Shown piece after piece: positions 1-12,500 of a DNA stretch of 64,000 bases. Every line of letters begins with the position of its first letter. The first letter of the stretch is position 1. Under the pieces are notes generated by a model. That model was not told the DNA's origin, made no database searches, and saw only the letters and a list, made by a program, of their open reading frames with translations. The DNA is from Trissonchulus latispiculum. Taxonomy: Eukaryota; Nematoda; Enoplea; Enoplida; Ironidae. Where the stretch lies: NCBI GenBank assembly GCA_030248195.1, contig JASAND010008554.1:1-64000 (forward strand). The letters are read 5' to 3'. The position numbers and the translations under genes are program-made.

Positions 1-245
1 GCCCCTCCCATATTAACGTTTTAAAACCTAGTCCTCTGTCCATTTACAACCGAATGGCACCCATATTGCATTTTTCATGCTCCACCGGAGCATTTTTATT
101 CTTGTATATTATATACAACAGGCCTCAGTTTAGCGTAAATTGTTGCCAATATACAACATTAATAGTAATTTAAATTTGCTATTTTGATAATCCATACACT
201 GAACTTCACCAAAAGCAATGTTCCAACTTAATCTGAGAAAAACGC

Positions 246-1592
246 AACTAAAGTCTGAGCAAAAAATGTAGAAAGCGAAATTGTTTGCTTTATATCTCGT
301 AAACAATTCAAGATAACTGCCATAAATTATATATTTTCTGAACCGGAATGATGAGATCTTTCTTCCCGTGAAAAAAGGTTTTTGAAATTTCCCGTGCGAT
401 TTCAAAGGGTGCCGCTTTTATATGTCCAGAAGGATTGGTAAATGCTACAACCACGATTTTTTCAGGAAAATTTTCCCCTTGTCCGAATATCCTACACACC
501 AAATTTCAGCTTTTTTGGTTGAAAATAGCGTGAGTTATTCCATTTTTTAGATTTTCAAAATCCTTTGATCTTTGCCGCTTTTTCGACTTTGACTGGTTGT
601 TACTCGCCACTCGCTCAACGAAAACAATTTTTCGATTGGATTTTCAGGACCGCCTGGGTGTCCGCTTTCATCTGATATACGTAGTATTTCAAAATTTGAA
701 AGTCGATTTTTTCGAAAAATACCACTTTTTGACCCAAAATTTCGGCAAAGCGAATCCACCAAATGTGAATAAAAATAACATAATCATAAAGTTCATTATG
801 AGCTGAATCCAACGATATAAAGTTTTCGTGGCTACGACTTATATTGCGCCAGCAATGAATTTTTAAACATTTCCCTTATTTCAAGCTGGTTTTTGGCTTC
901 CTTTGATGTTGCCGCCTAGATTTACCTCAACCAGCGTAAACTAGCAAAAACCAGCTGAAATAAGGAAAATGTTTAAAAATTCATTGCTGGCGCAATATAA
1001 GTCGTAGCCACGAAAACTTTATATCGTTGGATTCAGCTCATAATGAACTTTATGATTATGTTATTTTTATTCACTTTTGGTGGATTCGCTTTGCCGAAAT
1101 TTTGGGTCAAAAAGTGGTATTTTTCGAAAAAATCGACTTTCAAATTTTGAAATACCACGTATATCAGACGAAAGCGGACACCCAGGCGGTCCTGAAAATC
1201 CAATCAAAAAATTTTTTTGTTGAGCGAGTGGCGAGTAACAACCAGTCAAAGTCGAAAAAGCGGCAAAGATCAAAGGATTTTGAAAATCTAAAAAATGTAA
1301 TAACTCACGCAATTTTCAACCACAAAAGCTGAAATTTGGTGTGTAGGACATTCGGACAAGGGGAAAATTTTCCTGAAAAAATCGTGGTTGTAGCATTTAC
1401 CAATCCTTCTGGACATATAAAAGCGGCACCCTTTGAAATCGCACGGGAAATTTCAAAAAAATTTTTTCACGAGAAGAAAGATATCATCATTCCGGTTCAG
1501 AAAATATATAATTTATGGCAGTTATCTTGAAGCGTTTACGAGATATAAAGCAAACAATTTCGCTTTCTACATTTTTTGGTCAGACTTTAGTA
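246..1592. repeat. Long foldback (inverted-repeat) element, arms about 650 bp
   Basis: Two arms, about 246-893 and 945-1592, are near-perfect reverse complements around a spacer of about 50 bp. Mirror positions add up to 1838 (1839 near the centre), so there is almost no length difference. Open frames in one arm recur in the other on the opposite strand (308-502 and 1336-1530), which is a consequence of the symmetry and not evidence of genes. No transposase is encoded and I found no clear target duplication. A transcript crossing it would fold into a long double-stranded RNA. It is either a foldback transposon or an inverted duplication. Confidence 0.85.
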
Positions 1593-1685
1593 AAAATTTG
1601 TTGCCTTCTACATTGATAATAAAATAAGATATACTTCCACTGCACATTCATAAAACCATCAAAAAATGATATACTGAATTTTGTT

Positions 1686-4600
1686 TCAAATTGATTGATG
1701 TCTCAGTCTTGAGCCATTTTCTGTCATTATGGTATAGTATTGCAGAAGATCTACTTGTACGGCGACTTCTGATGTTCGTCTCTCGACGTTGGTTGTTTGA
1801 GATTGGACGCTTTGCTGTTGGGGTTTTGGAGGTGGTTTGGTGGGTCCGGATCTTATCATGGGCAAACTGACTAGGGAGCCTGCTGCCGTCTGCGTGCGTC
1901 GTAGTGAGCGTAGGGCAACAACTTTTGCTTTCCATGTCTAAAGACTCACACGAATCCAGCATTAAAATATTGTGTGCACGAAAAATAATGTGTCATTGAG
2001 TCTTGTCAGGGCAACTTACCACATTTTAGCTGTTAGAGTTAGAGTTATTTTGAACTGTGAGCTACTTTTCTATAATTTGCGAAAATCCTAAAGTTTATAG
2101 TATTTACATTTTAAGTTATGGCTAAATTTTAGCTCCAAGGCAGGATGGAGTTTGCCCTTACAAGACTCAAAATATGATTGCATTTTGCAAGTTAATGAAA
2201 ATTACACTGAATAATTAATTTTTGCTTCTTGTTTTCACTTAAAGCCCGGTTCATACTTGTCTCTGAGTCTCTGTCTCTAGGTCTCTGTCTCTATGTCTCT
2301 GTCTTTAGCCGGTTCATACCTGTCTCTGTCTTTTTGTCCTTTTGTCTCTAAGCTGTCCTTAAGAGTCTCTACGCGAAGTTGAACAATGCTCAACTTTTCT
2401 GCCTGTCCTTAAGCGGCTGCCAATCAAAATAGCAGATTCTAACACGTGATATGTCTGTTAAGTTGGATATTTAAAAGTAACTACATTTATAACTAGTTTT
2501 AAAGTCAATTTTCAACATAATAGAACTTCGGCTGTTAATGGGACAACAATAGTAACATAATATTTTTCGATTGAACTACTTTTTGCTCGTTTTTGATTAA
2601 ACCTAGTGGCCAATAGAATTTGAATTAGTTGTCACATGATCTAGTCTCTGTCTTTTTGTCCTTTTAAGTATGAACGTCTTGTCTCTATCAGTGTAGAGAC
2701 AAAAGGACAGAGACTTAGGGCCTTTTCATAAAATGATTAAACGGATTAACTTAAAAGTTTAATCATTTTATGAATACGCTCACGGATTAAACGGATTAAA
2801 GTTTAATCCGTGACTTAAACGGACTAGTTTAATCCGTCGATCAAAAACCTTTTCATAAAATACCAACGGATTAAACTTTAATCCGTGACGTATTCATAAA
2901 ATCGTGACGGATTAAAATCTTGGCGGATTAAACTTTAATCCGCAGCCTTTTCATAAAATGATTAAGTTTAATCCGTTTAATCCGTCACTTAAAAACAGTT
3001 CAAAAGCACTCAAGTTTAATCCTTGTTATTTGCGGGGATTAAATGGATTAAATATCATCAAATTATATATGTAGTACTGATTCAGTTTTGACGACGTCGA
3101 CTTTAAACCTTCACTGCTCATTCATTACGTGGAGTTCAGCAATTATCGTTATATCAAAATGTTGCTTAACATTTTGCCTTTTTAATGGCTACGATGAAAC
3201 ATATTTTGGTTGTCTATAATTTTCTTTGCTAATTATGGAACGAGTGCAACTTTTCAAATTTTTGCCGACTGAAGTAATGTTTTGGTGGGACATCGGTTTC
3301 ATCACTCGATACTTCTGTCAAATGGGGATCATTCTTAGTTCATAACGAAAGCGCTCTTCGTTCTGAAAAATCAGATATTATAAAATGTTTGTGTAACCCG
3401 AATACTAACTGTCTACCTTTCTCATCTTTACGCATCAATTTTAGCTAGAAAGCAGAAAAACAAAGCTAAAAAGTATGTATTCGTAGGTGGTTGTTTCCTC
3501 CTGTGCTGTGTATTTAAAGGACGTAACTTGTTGCCCAATATTCCGAGTTGGAAAGAGATTAGTTTGAGGCTTATATGTTATTCCACTACCATCTCAAACT
3601 ACAAACTAGTTTACTTTTCTGGCTAACTACGTAGTTTTTTCAAAATTACTGCCACATCTTACGGACAATTTTGGTTTATTTATGCTCAATCGATACGCGG
3701 TCTAATTGCACATTTTGTCAATGCCTATAAGCTGCAGTTTGTTGCTTTAAGCTAAGAAAGGGATTTGGCCAAAAATTGATTTTTGGCAAAACCGCCATTA
3801 TTTTGTTTTAAACATAGACTTCTCGCCATCTACCACCCATGGATTCGCATGATGTTTGACAATATGAAAACTCACACTATTGCGAAGGTTCATTTTGGTT
3901 TGAGCTAAAACGTCTCCAGTTTGCGAGACACCTCAATAAGTATTTGCGAAATGTCGTGCCACGGGACATTTAGCAGATTTTCTGTGGAATTAAGACCTGC
4001 TGAGTCAAATCCTAAAGATCCTTCACAATAAGGGCGCAAAAAGAAATTTTGGTCGATTCTACAGTTTTGAGAAATCCATGTTCAAAGATTGATGGCCTCT
4101 ATTCAGCCGGTATGTCAAAAATTTTAGCTAGTTTTTTGCTAATTTAGCTAGTTTCGTAACCTCCAGCCATCAGTTTTTGAAAATCGATTTTTCAAAACTG
4201 TGGAATTAACCTAAATTTCCTTTAATGCCTGGATATATGAAGGACACGGGTCAAGAGAGATTTTTTATTCAATCCTCAACAGAATCTTATGCTACAAAAA
4301 ATCCGCCAAATGAGCGGTAACACAAAATTTGGCAACTTCGGATTGAGGTCACTCGCAAGTCGCAACTGACGATATTTTGGCCCTACCCAAAAATGTCCCT
4401 CCGCAATAGTGCGAATACATCCTGCCAAAAATCACGCGAATCCGTTTGGTAGTTTTTGAGAAATCGATGTTCAAAACAAAATAATCGCAGTTTGCCAAAA
4501 TGGTTTTTAGCTCAAATCTCTAGATTAAACAACGAACAGCTAATAACGAACTCCAGCTAATAGGTACCTATTGATAAAATATACAGTTAGATGCGTTTAT

Positions 4601-7600
4601 ATCGGTTGAGTATAAATTTATAACATAGTTGTCTGCAAGATGGGCAGTAAATTTTAGAAAAACTAATACTGAAAAAACTGAAAAAACCTCGAAAATAATC
4701 ATTTTTTCCAGAATTGGAGCTTGTAAGGTGAACTTTGAAACCTAGCAAGTGTGAGGTGATTAATGCAGTAAATTAATGCTAGTTCGTTGCTAGACAATTC
4801 TCTAGGCTAGCCAATAGCCAGACATACGTTCTGTATTCATAGGAGGTTATGTTCTGTTCTGAGGCAATACACAATATATATAAGTTTTGTATAACTTAAA
4901 ATGTGAAAATTGAAACAATGGCGTTTTTAGACAAAATTTCCAGGATTAAAACCTAGAGAAAGACCACAGCCGAAAGAAAGTTTCTCTAATACTGGGGAGT
5001 GCACGCAGCGATAGAAGCCATTTTTGTATATTTATGTACTGACAATTCAAGAGGGGAACCACGCGCTTTGGAATTTTTGGAATCACTTTTTAGAATCTTG
5101 TTTTACCTGCTCGCAGAACGGTTGACTTTCAGAAGTTATGAATTTAAGGATTCGGCAAAAATTCAATACTCAACAAAATTTAATCAAAACATGTAGATGA
5201 ATAGCTGCTCTCTACTTTATGCATTTAACATGGTAGGAAAACTCCCAAGCTGAATCTTAATTGCACCGAAAACTTTTAAAAACAATATTTTTAGCGTAAA
5301 TTTCACACTTTCAAAAAATTATGACAATATGTCGGAGTTACCACTGAATGGCTAAACAGAATATAGAAATTGAGAAAATTGAGAAATTCCATGGAGTGGT
5401 TTTGAGAAGTTGCGTGGGGACTGCAAAATCTATCTGTGAAATTCAGCAAGATTGGAGGGAGATGGCCAAGAATCAGCCAAAAAGCAACCCCACCCTTGCA
5501 AGTGCTTTTAGGGGATTACATTACAATGTTTTTTTGTGTAAAATTAATCTATATAGCATTGTGCTAATAACCTCATTAGTAACTATGTATTGTTACTGGT
5601 CTAATGAGCAGTTAATTCTCATACAAGCACGTCAAAACAGTAAATCTGAAAATCATCATTGTAAAAATGTTACAAAGTTTGATTGTAGATGTTAGCTATA
5701 GATTGAAGTAGGACTTTGTCACTGACTAACTCAAATAATATGCTTAAAATTAACAATTGTAGTATCAGTCAGCGAAACTAGTAATGAAATATAGATGCTC
5801 TTTGAAATATGTTAGCTTCATTTGTATTCATAAAATCAGAATTAAACTGGCGGATTAAATGGATTAACTTAAACGGACTAACTTAAACGGATTAAAAGTG
5901 AATTCATAAAATACGGATTAAACTACTTAAACGACTTAATTTAATCCGTTTAAGTTAATCCGTTTAAGTTGTGGCTCAGTTTAATCCGTTTAAGTAGTTT
6001 AATCCGTGATTTTATGAATACGCATTTTTAATCCATTTAATCTATTTAAGTTAATCCGTTTAAGTTAATCCATTTAATCATTTTATGAAAAGGCCCTTAG
6101 AGACAGAGACTCAGAGACAGAGACATAGAGACAAGTATGAACCGGGCTTAAGGAATATGTACCTCTTAATAACAACTTAACCCGTTTGCTTTTTATTTAT
6201 TTTTCAAAATAAAATATTATATTTAAAATACATTTTCCGGTAGGTAAAAAGGTAGTTTCTACCTAGGATTTGTAAATATGAAAGAAAAGATGAAAGTTTC
6301 ATAAAGTTTGCAATAAGAGGAACGAATGAGTCTTTAGACAAATAGCGTAGTTTTAAAGTTAAGGCAATTAAGCATAAGATGTGCTTTTTACAGACTGCTA
6401 ACTAAACAGAATTTTTGTCTACGATTTTTGTGAGGCGATTTTTGTCAACGTAGGCAGACGCAACGGTGGCAAGATTTGCTACTGAGTTATGACGCTGGGG
6501 CAGGTTAGGCTGAATCGTGTGAGTCTTTGACAATAATTTAGCCTGAAATACCGTTGCAGCTTTGTAGGCAGGCAGGAAATTGCTATTCCATTGGCCCTGG
6601 GTAGGCCACCCACGTAGCTGGGCGGAACTATTGATCAGTGCCAGTTGTTTATTCATCTTGGACAGGAGCAGCAAGCGCTTCTTGTCCAACAATTTTGCAC
6701 AGTCTTCGTGACCTACAATTAATTCATGAAAATAAAGAATACAAAATGTGATTAAGTTACTCATCTGGAACTTTTTCTGTGGTGTTAATTAATTTTTTAA
6801 TAATTAAACTTAACTTTATTAACAGGAAAAAATGTTCTTTGCCTTGCTCTGATAAGTAAGATCTTACATTTTCACTTCGTTGAAGGAACTGCAATGAACT
6901 AATCTGATTGGTAAAGCTAAAATCGTGTACCTGCCATTTGAGCCATTTTCTGTGCAGTATTTCCCATGATATTCTTTTCTTTAAAAGCTTCGAAGCTCCA
7001 CTTTTGTATTAGTCTTTCGATCAGCAGCTGCAGGATATGTTTTTGACCATAGGATGCCGCATACATCAAAGTTGTATTACCGTTCTTATCTTTTACGCGT
7101 AGGTCAACTTTAAACTGAAACATAGAAACAAATTTATTATTTATATTACTGAGCAAAAACTTTGCTATGTAATCAGACAGGTTATTTTCTGATATTCATT
7201 GAATCAATAATCTGTGAAAAACTTGAATTTTGCTAGCCTAAGCCCCTTAAATTTGGAGGTGACTAAAACCAGGATCGGGATCAGGATCAGGATCAGGATC
7301 GGGTGACTAAAAACAGGATCCATTTCAGGATCGGCTAAAAACTTCAGGATTGGGTTAGTAGTGGATCCTGAGTTCAGGATCGGGTGTCTAAAAACAGGAT
7401 CCATTTCAGGATCGGCTTGTAACTTCAGGATCAGCTTCAGGATCGGCTTATAACTTCAGGATTCGACTTAAGGGTGGTTCCTGTTCAGGAATCCTGAAGT
7501 TATAAGCCGATCCTGAAGCTGATCCTGAAGTTACATGCCGATCCTGAAATGGATCCTGTTTTTAGACACCCGATCCTGAACTCAGGATCCATTACTAACC

Positions 7601-9715
7601 CAATCCTGAAGTTTTTAGCCGATCCTAAAATGGATCCTGTTTTTAGTCACCCGATCCTGATCCTGATCCCGATCCTGGTTTTAGTCACCTTCCTTAAATT
7701 TCGTTCTAAACGGAAATCATTTTAAAGCTTGCACTACAGTAACGCTCTAGCGTAGCCTTTCCGGAATAAGAGTACTTTCCGCATTTGGTTGGCTTCGACC
7801 AGTGTCTAAAAAGAATGTTTCTTAATTCTCTCTTCAACCCAAACCCTATGGCTTAACTGTTCTGATTTAATATAATTATTGGGTTGCCGCTTTTTCAACA
7901 AAAAGGCAACCCTTTAACTTGGGTATGTCCGTTATTTATTATTATTATTTATTTATTATTTCTTCTCCGGATTCTTGTCCCCCCCTTCTATCTCGAGATT
8001 GGAAAGGGGTAGAGAGGTGGTTGATACCTCATTTTGAAGGTCTTGACTTGAACTGCTCCCGGAAGCGCGGGGAGCCCCGGGGGAGCAGAGGTGCTCCCGT
8101 AGCACCCCCGTGAGTAAAAATGAGTAAAATAAAAAGTTGTCCAAATGAGCTAATTTTGGTATCGTTCGAAAGCTCTCGGCGAGTAATGAAAAACTTGTAA
8201 TAGGGTCAAGGCCTGAAAATGCACCCATGTTGAGTTATGAGGCCCAAAAATGGTCAAAAACGGCCAAAATGGCTCAAAATTGAAAGTTCTCGGATCAAGC
8301 TCATATCGGTATCATTCGAAAGCTCTCGTTATGTAGATGAAAAGTTGTAATAGGGCCAACGCACCGAAGTGGAGGAGAAATGAGTTACGGAGCCTCAAAT
8401 GGGTCAAAAATGGCCAAAATCGGTCAATATGGGTCAAAATTGAAAGTAACCGAAACCGCCCAATATGGATATCATTCGAAAGCTCTCGTTGAGTAGATGA
8501 AACGTTGTAATAGGGTCAAAGCACCAAAATGTACAGAAAATGAGTTACGGGGCCTCAAAGGGGTCAAATATGGCCAAAGCCGTCAAAATCAAAAGTTATG
8601 GAAACGACAATATGGGTATCAATCGAAAGATCTCTGAGTATATAAAAAGCTGTCATAGGGACAAGGGGTAATATCGTAGGATAATTGACTTATCTTATTT
8701 ATAAGAGGAAAAATGCAGCGGCAACCCGTTCATGCCACTTTGCTTGTTGACTCTTGATTCTAATATCTGATTTCCCCATACAAGTTAGTAACAATTTAGA
8801 TGAGATTTAGACATTTTACTTAGGCACTGTTGTTAACTTTTAAATATATACCTGTTTCAATATGAAAGCAGCTGCAGTTTGTTTCTTTTCCATAACAGCA
8901 AACATAAGAGAGTTTCTGCCCTGCTTGTCCGTTAAGTTTGGATCAGCACCAAGTTCTGCCAGACATTGCAAATATTCTAGCTGAAACAGAAGATTGATGT
9001 AGTCAACATCTGACTTGTCACTCCAGGCTTCGGGGCTGAGCATGCGGAGATAAGCACCGGCACCCGACCACCTTCTGTATGCTGGAGTTCTCTCCAGGGG
9101 CCGATGTTATCAACGCCTACCCGGGTTAATTCGCAAACCTAGATTTACTGCCCTACTTTTAACACATGAATTGAACCAGGGTTAGTGACCTACCCGGGTT
9201 TAGACGTTGATAACAACGGCCTCAGGGGTCACTTTACCGTTTTACCCTTCGAATTCGTATGCCGATTCATGATGCCAATTGTTACCGAAGTTGTGCTGGC
9301 CTTAAGGTTAAGGCTGAGGTTAAGGTTAAGATAACGTTAAGACCTAAGATAATGTTAACCCTTTTGTGCCCGGCTCCGGCCCCAGCAGTGGCTGCCCCGT
9401 TTGCATACGTAGTATTTCTAAAGCTTTTGTTGTACGAAGCTGTTCATTTGTTTCTAGCAGATAACCCTAACCTTTGTTTTGTGTGGTGGAATTGTCTAGC
9501 TTTACCTGCTCATTTTCATCCATAATGTATCGAATCACACACATCATTAGGGTTTCTGATTTGTGACTTCGCAAATCTGGATCAAAGGCCAGTAAGCGAC
9601 TTTTCAGTCGAACTTCGAAAGCGGTTTCACGTCCGTCATTGCTCAGCAATCTTGTATGCCAGACGCGAAGCCCGTAGGTCATTTTCTCTCGGGTCCATGA
9701 CTCGTAGTCAATCAT
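1686..9715 (-). CDS. Ankyrin-repeat protein, five coding exons (last exon joined by inference)
   Basis: Coding exons on the minus strand are 9506-9715, 8852-8980, 6931-7114, 6423-6712 and 1686-1937. They join in frame into about 354 residues. The start ATG at 9715 lies 5 nt after an AG (9721-9722). Exons 2 and 3 carry ankyrin consensus: ELGADPN, then DKQGRNSLMFAV, then DKNGNTTLMYAASYG with the following helix. Family members act as protein-protein scaffolds; the specific partner is unknown. The fourth exon can instead run to a stop at 6402. The splice to 1937 uses a phase-0 donor at 6421-6422 and an acceptor at 1938-1939, and adds a Pro/Gln-rich tail ending at a TGA at 1686-1688. That join crosses a 4.5-kb intron filled with transposons and is the weakest part. 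The ankyrin exons are firm. A resemblance to ANKRD34-type proteins is possible but unproven. Confidence 0.65.
2243..6148. mobile_element. Outer non-autonomous PIF/Harbinger-like element (split by a second insertion)
   Basis: The terminal inverted repeats start AGCCCGGTTCATACTTGTCT at 2243 and end in the reverse complement at 6148. They are flanked by TAA at 2240-2242 and 6149-6151. Subterminal runs of CTGTCTCT/AGAGACAG fill both ends. Removing the inner element (2718-6096) leaves only about 525 bp, so this is a MITE with no coding capacity. The three-base TWA-type target duplication is typical of PIF/Harbinger, although TTAA flanks would also fit with one base of asymmetry. It sits in the presumed last intron of the ankyrin gene. 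Confidence 0.75.
2718..6096. mobile_element. Inner PIF/Harbinger-like element nested in another element
   Basis: The inverted termini begin GGGCCTTTTCATAAAATGAT at 2718 and end at 6096. They are flanked by TTA duplications at 2715-2717 and 6097-6099. Each end has about 300 bp of subterminal motifs built from GGATTAAA and its complement in both orientations (2718-3060 and about 5825-6096). The 3.38-kb body has no reading frame recognisable as a transposase; short frames at 4999-5196 and 5348-5695 match nothing I know. TTA duplication with GGGCC termini indicates PIF/Harbinger. It is a decayed or non-autonomous copy that landed inside the outer element. Confidence 0.8.
7255..7691. mobile_element. 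Palindromic MITE with 10-bp target duplication
   Basis: A 437-bp element that is almost wholly palindromic, with arms of about 205 bp and its centre near 7470. The arms are built from repeats of AGGATC, such as GGATCAGGATCAGGATC. The termini read GGAGGTGACTAAAACC and its complement. CCTTAAATTT flanks it at 7245-7254 and 7692-7701. A 9-10 bp duplication suits Mutator-like elements. It lies in the third ankyrin-gene intron and has no coding capacity. Confidence 0.75.
7881..8727. mobile_element. MITE containing a roughly 150-bp tandem repeat
   Basis: The ends are inverted repeats, GGGTTGCCGCT at 7881 and its complement ending at 8727. Inside are four diverged head-to-tail units. A TCGAAAGCTCTCG-type core recurs near 8167, 8317, 8477 and 8624, giving spacings of about 147-160 bp, and each core is followed by GTTGTAATAGGG- and GGCCAAAA-type strings. 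I saw no clear target duplication. No coding region is credible. It lies within the ankyrin-gene intron. Confidence 0.55.
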
Positions 9716-9722
9716 AATGGCT

Positions 9723-12242
9723 ATAAAATATGTATATAGAGATGTGATAACGGAAAAATGCGTAAATTTCCAATGAAAAGTGAGAAATTTTAAATCTTGT
9801 GCGAGTTCGTCGGGTTAAGTATTAGCTCTTTCTGTGCAGATAAAAATGTGTAACTCTACCTTTTCACTCTAACTCTACTCTACCTTTCAAGGATCCCAGT
9901 CTTCTACATTTCTGGTTGTGCTTGATTGTTACTTTGCCTTAGATATAGAGTTTAATGTTAAGGAACGAAAAATTTGGTTGTTGGTTGTGAATTAGTTTGC
10001 ATTATGTCATTTTTATACATCTGTAGCTTCGCTTTCTTAGAAAATCCGCAGCTCATGCTGTGTTACTGTTATACCAGCGGTTATAAAAGTGCTAGTCAGA
10101 AAAGGAGAGTGTATAGTTTGCGAAAGGTTCAAGAAACTGTCCTTTGCAACAAGTGTATGATTAGACAGGCAGGTAGATACGAATCTTAACACGTTTTAAC
10201 ACAGACAAGTATGAAATTGAACTTCTGGCTCAATAATAAATTAACCAGTTTTATGCTTTATGGCACACCTTTTGAAAGAGATCTTGGTTTCTGCGAGACT
10301 GGCATTAATTTAATTATCTTCCCCCTGTGGTGATAAAAGTTTTTGTCTGAACCCAGCCCTTGTTTGTTATGCAGCAGAACTTTATTTTACCAACAGTATA
10401 TTAACGTCATCATCTAAATTATCTACTGAAAAAATTGCTCGCAAATGGTAGTTTCCCCGTTCCTGAAAATTAGAATTCAGGGACTCCTTTTTTCTACAAA
10501 CTGGTCTGTGTGGAGGTAGGTATGCATGTAACGTGTTAGCCGTAAAAGATGCTATTTTTAACTGAGCACTCCACTAGCGGCACAATAGTTAGAGCAACCA
10601 TTTGATGGAACGGGGAGTCGGTTTGGAAAAGATGAAGAGGTGTCTAATTTGCAGGAGTTGTCAAAGTTGTTAACCTAAATAAACGACGATAAAGATAACG
10701 TGGAAGGAGTCGAAGATGGGGATGCAGCAAGGCTGAAGATGGGGGTGTTTTAATCGGGTTGAAAATCTCTCCTCTTCAAAAATAGAAAAGGGGCAAACTC
10801 GAAGGAATTTTTGCCCATAATTCCAAATTTATTAATTTTTGATACTATTTAAAAATCTTTATAATTTCGTAACAATGGGCATATTGCTGTTGTTAAATTT
10901 TCTAAATTGCTCAAGTTGCTAAATTTGAGGTAGGCCTCTTTAAAATTTAAAAAATTTTCAGGGTAGACCCTCACCACTGTAGTAGGGCTACACAGAACCC
11001 CCCAGAATCGGTCTGTATGGTTATGTATATTAGTTTGTAGTGTGGCCATAACTGTTTTGTAATTATTGATCTCTTAATTAATCTCGGTTATCGCACTTCA
11101 GCTCAGCCTACATTGCATAAATAAAGATGTTAAATTATGATTAATATTAGGTGTAGGCTGAAAATCCAAGTGTATGACATATATAGCTCTGCTCTAGTTC
11201 TGAAGTAAAGCTGCCTACCTATCAACCCGTTTGTGATAAAACTTAATGATAATCTGAAGCGCAGGTGGTTTTCCCAGGGATACTTGTGCCCGGCTCTCTT
11301 ATTGTTGTCAATGCGATAGCTGTACTGAATATTCTTTTCTGTGATATTCTCCATATCTCAGTCTGTAAAGTTGACAATTATATATGTATACAATTTCGCA
11401 TCGAGAAGTTTAGAATAGGTATGCAGACACATGATCGTGATTTTCGTAACTATTTGCGTCACGAAAATGTCTGAGTTACCTGCATAATGTGTCCTAATCG
11501 TATTACATTAAGTGATAATCGTTGTCCTAAGTGACACGCAATATATACTTTGCTTTCTATTTATCTACCATGTAGTGCAATTGAGGTGAAATCAACTCTT
11601 ATTTTCATAATGACAGTTTTCGGTTACTCTTCGACGGGGGACTAATTCAGGACCTTTTTCGTTAATTGAAAAATGTATCTGTAAATTGTGAAGTACCTGT
11701 AAATTGTGAAGTATGTGTAGGGGGTTTTCATAGACTGGTTTTTACCCAATTGCACCCTCCCTCACTGTGCTCACACCAATTGAGCTAAAATCTGGTATGG
11801 GCATGTTTTGACCACATTGAATTCAAGCATTGTAAAAATATTCTACTCCCTGTAATCCCTACTTTTTCAAATATTTTTGGACTTCTGAAGGGAACCAAAA
11901 ATATTTGTCTGGGATTTTGCTGAAAGCTTAGATGATTTCGGGGTTGCAGAATACGAATCTGAAGTCTGGTTTTCGATTCAGATTTCTGCGGAAAATTTTT
12001 CGATGTTTGAACTCATCGTATACTTATATAATAGCTGCCCATTGTACATACCATATTTTTGCTCGATTGGTCAGATTTTAAAATCTTTGAGTATTTGGGA
12101 AGGTCACATGGGAAACACCCGAAATGGAAAGATGGGATCTACTTGTAAATATCTAAATCTATGTATCATCATCTATCTATCGATGTAAATACTTGTGACA
12201 TTATAGTAGTTATTTTATTTAAGACTGCATAGAGCATGTTAG
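9723..12242. other. Intergenic stretch, no supported gene
   Basis: AT-rich sequence between the start of the ankyrin gene and the candidate exons at 12243. Only short isolated frames occur. One hydrophobic frame with splice-like borders, about 11264-11366 on the plus strand, could be an exon but has no supporting neighbour. I see nothing else I can support. Confidence 0.4.
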
Positions 12243-12500
12243 GAAGCTGAGCTGGCCGTATTTAATGCTGTACATAAAATTTTTCATCTGGAGTTTTTCG
12301 TGGGAGTCCGTATAACTGTACCAGGTATCCTTATAAACCCAATAATATGAACATTCTAACGGTTAATTATTTTGTTTTAGGTATTCTGTGATGCAACCAT
12401 TGCTTTTCCTCTCATAGTGGCTCAAACATTTGCTAAATACTTCCATGAACATGCGGATAAATTTACCTTGCGAACTGCTGAACTATCACAAAATAAATGA
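12243..12500 (+). CDS. Possible last two exons of an unidentified gene
   Basis: Exon 12243-12317 follows an AG and ends at a GTACCA donor. Exon 12381-12500 follows TTTTGTTTTAG and ends in TGA at 12498-12500. Joined in phase 0 they give about 64 residues: a helical stretch (EAELAVFNAV), then VFCDATIAFPLIVAQ, then a basic-acidic end. The composition is protein-like and the splice sites are good. I could not extend the gene upstream and do not recognise the family. An alternative frame for the first exon (acceptor about 12231, donor at 12310) cannot be excluded. Confidence 0.4.

Noticed and set aside
308..1530. Nearly identical 64-residue frames on opposite strands (308-502 and 1336-1530)
   Set aside because: They are mirror images produced by the inverted repeat; no splice signals, no homology and no codon-like constraint.
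1648..1962. 104-residue minus-strand frame
   Set aside because: A different frame (1686-1937) has a proper acceptor, a protein-like Pro/Gln-rich sequence and a phase that matches the ankyrin gene.
11130..11474. Hydrophobic plus-strand frame resembling part of a small membrane protein (IER3IP1-like)
   Set aside because: The resemblance is short, no partner exons were found and the opposite strand is equally open.
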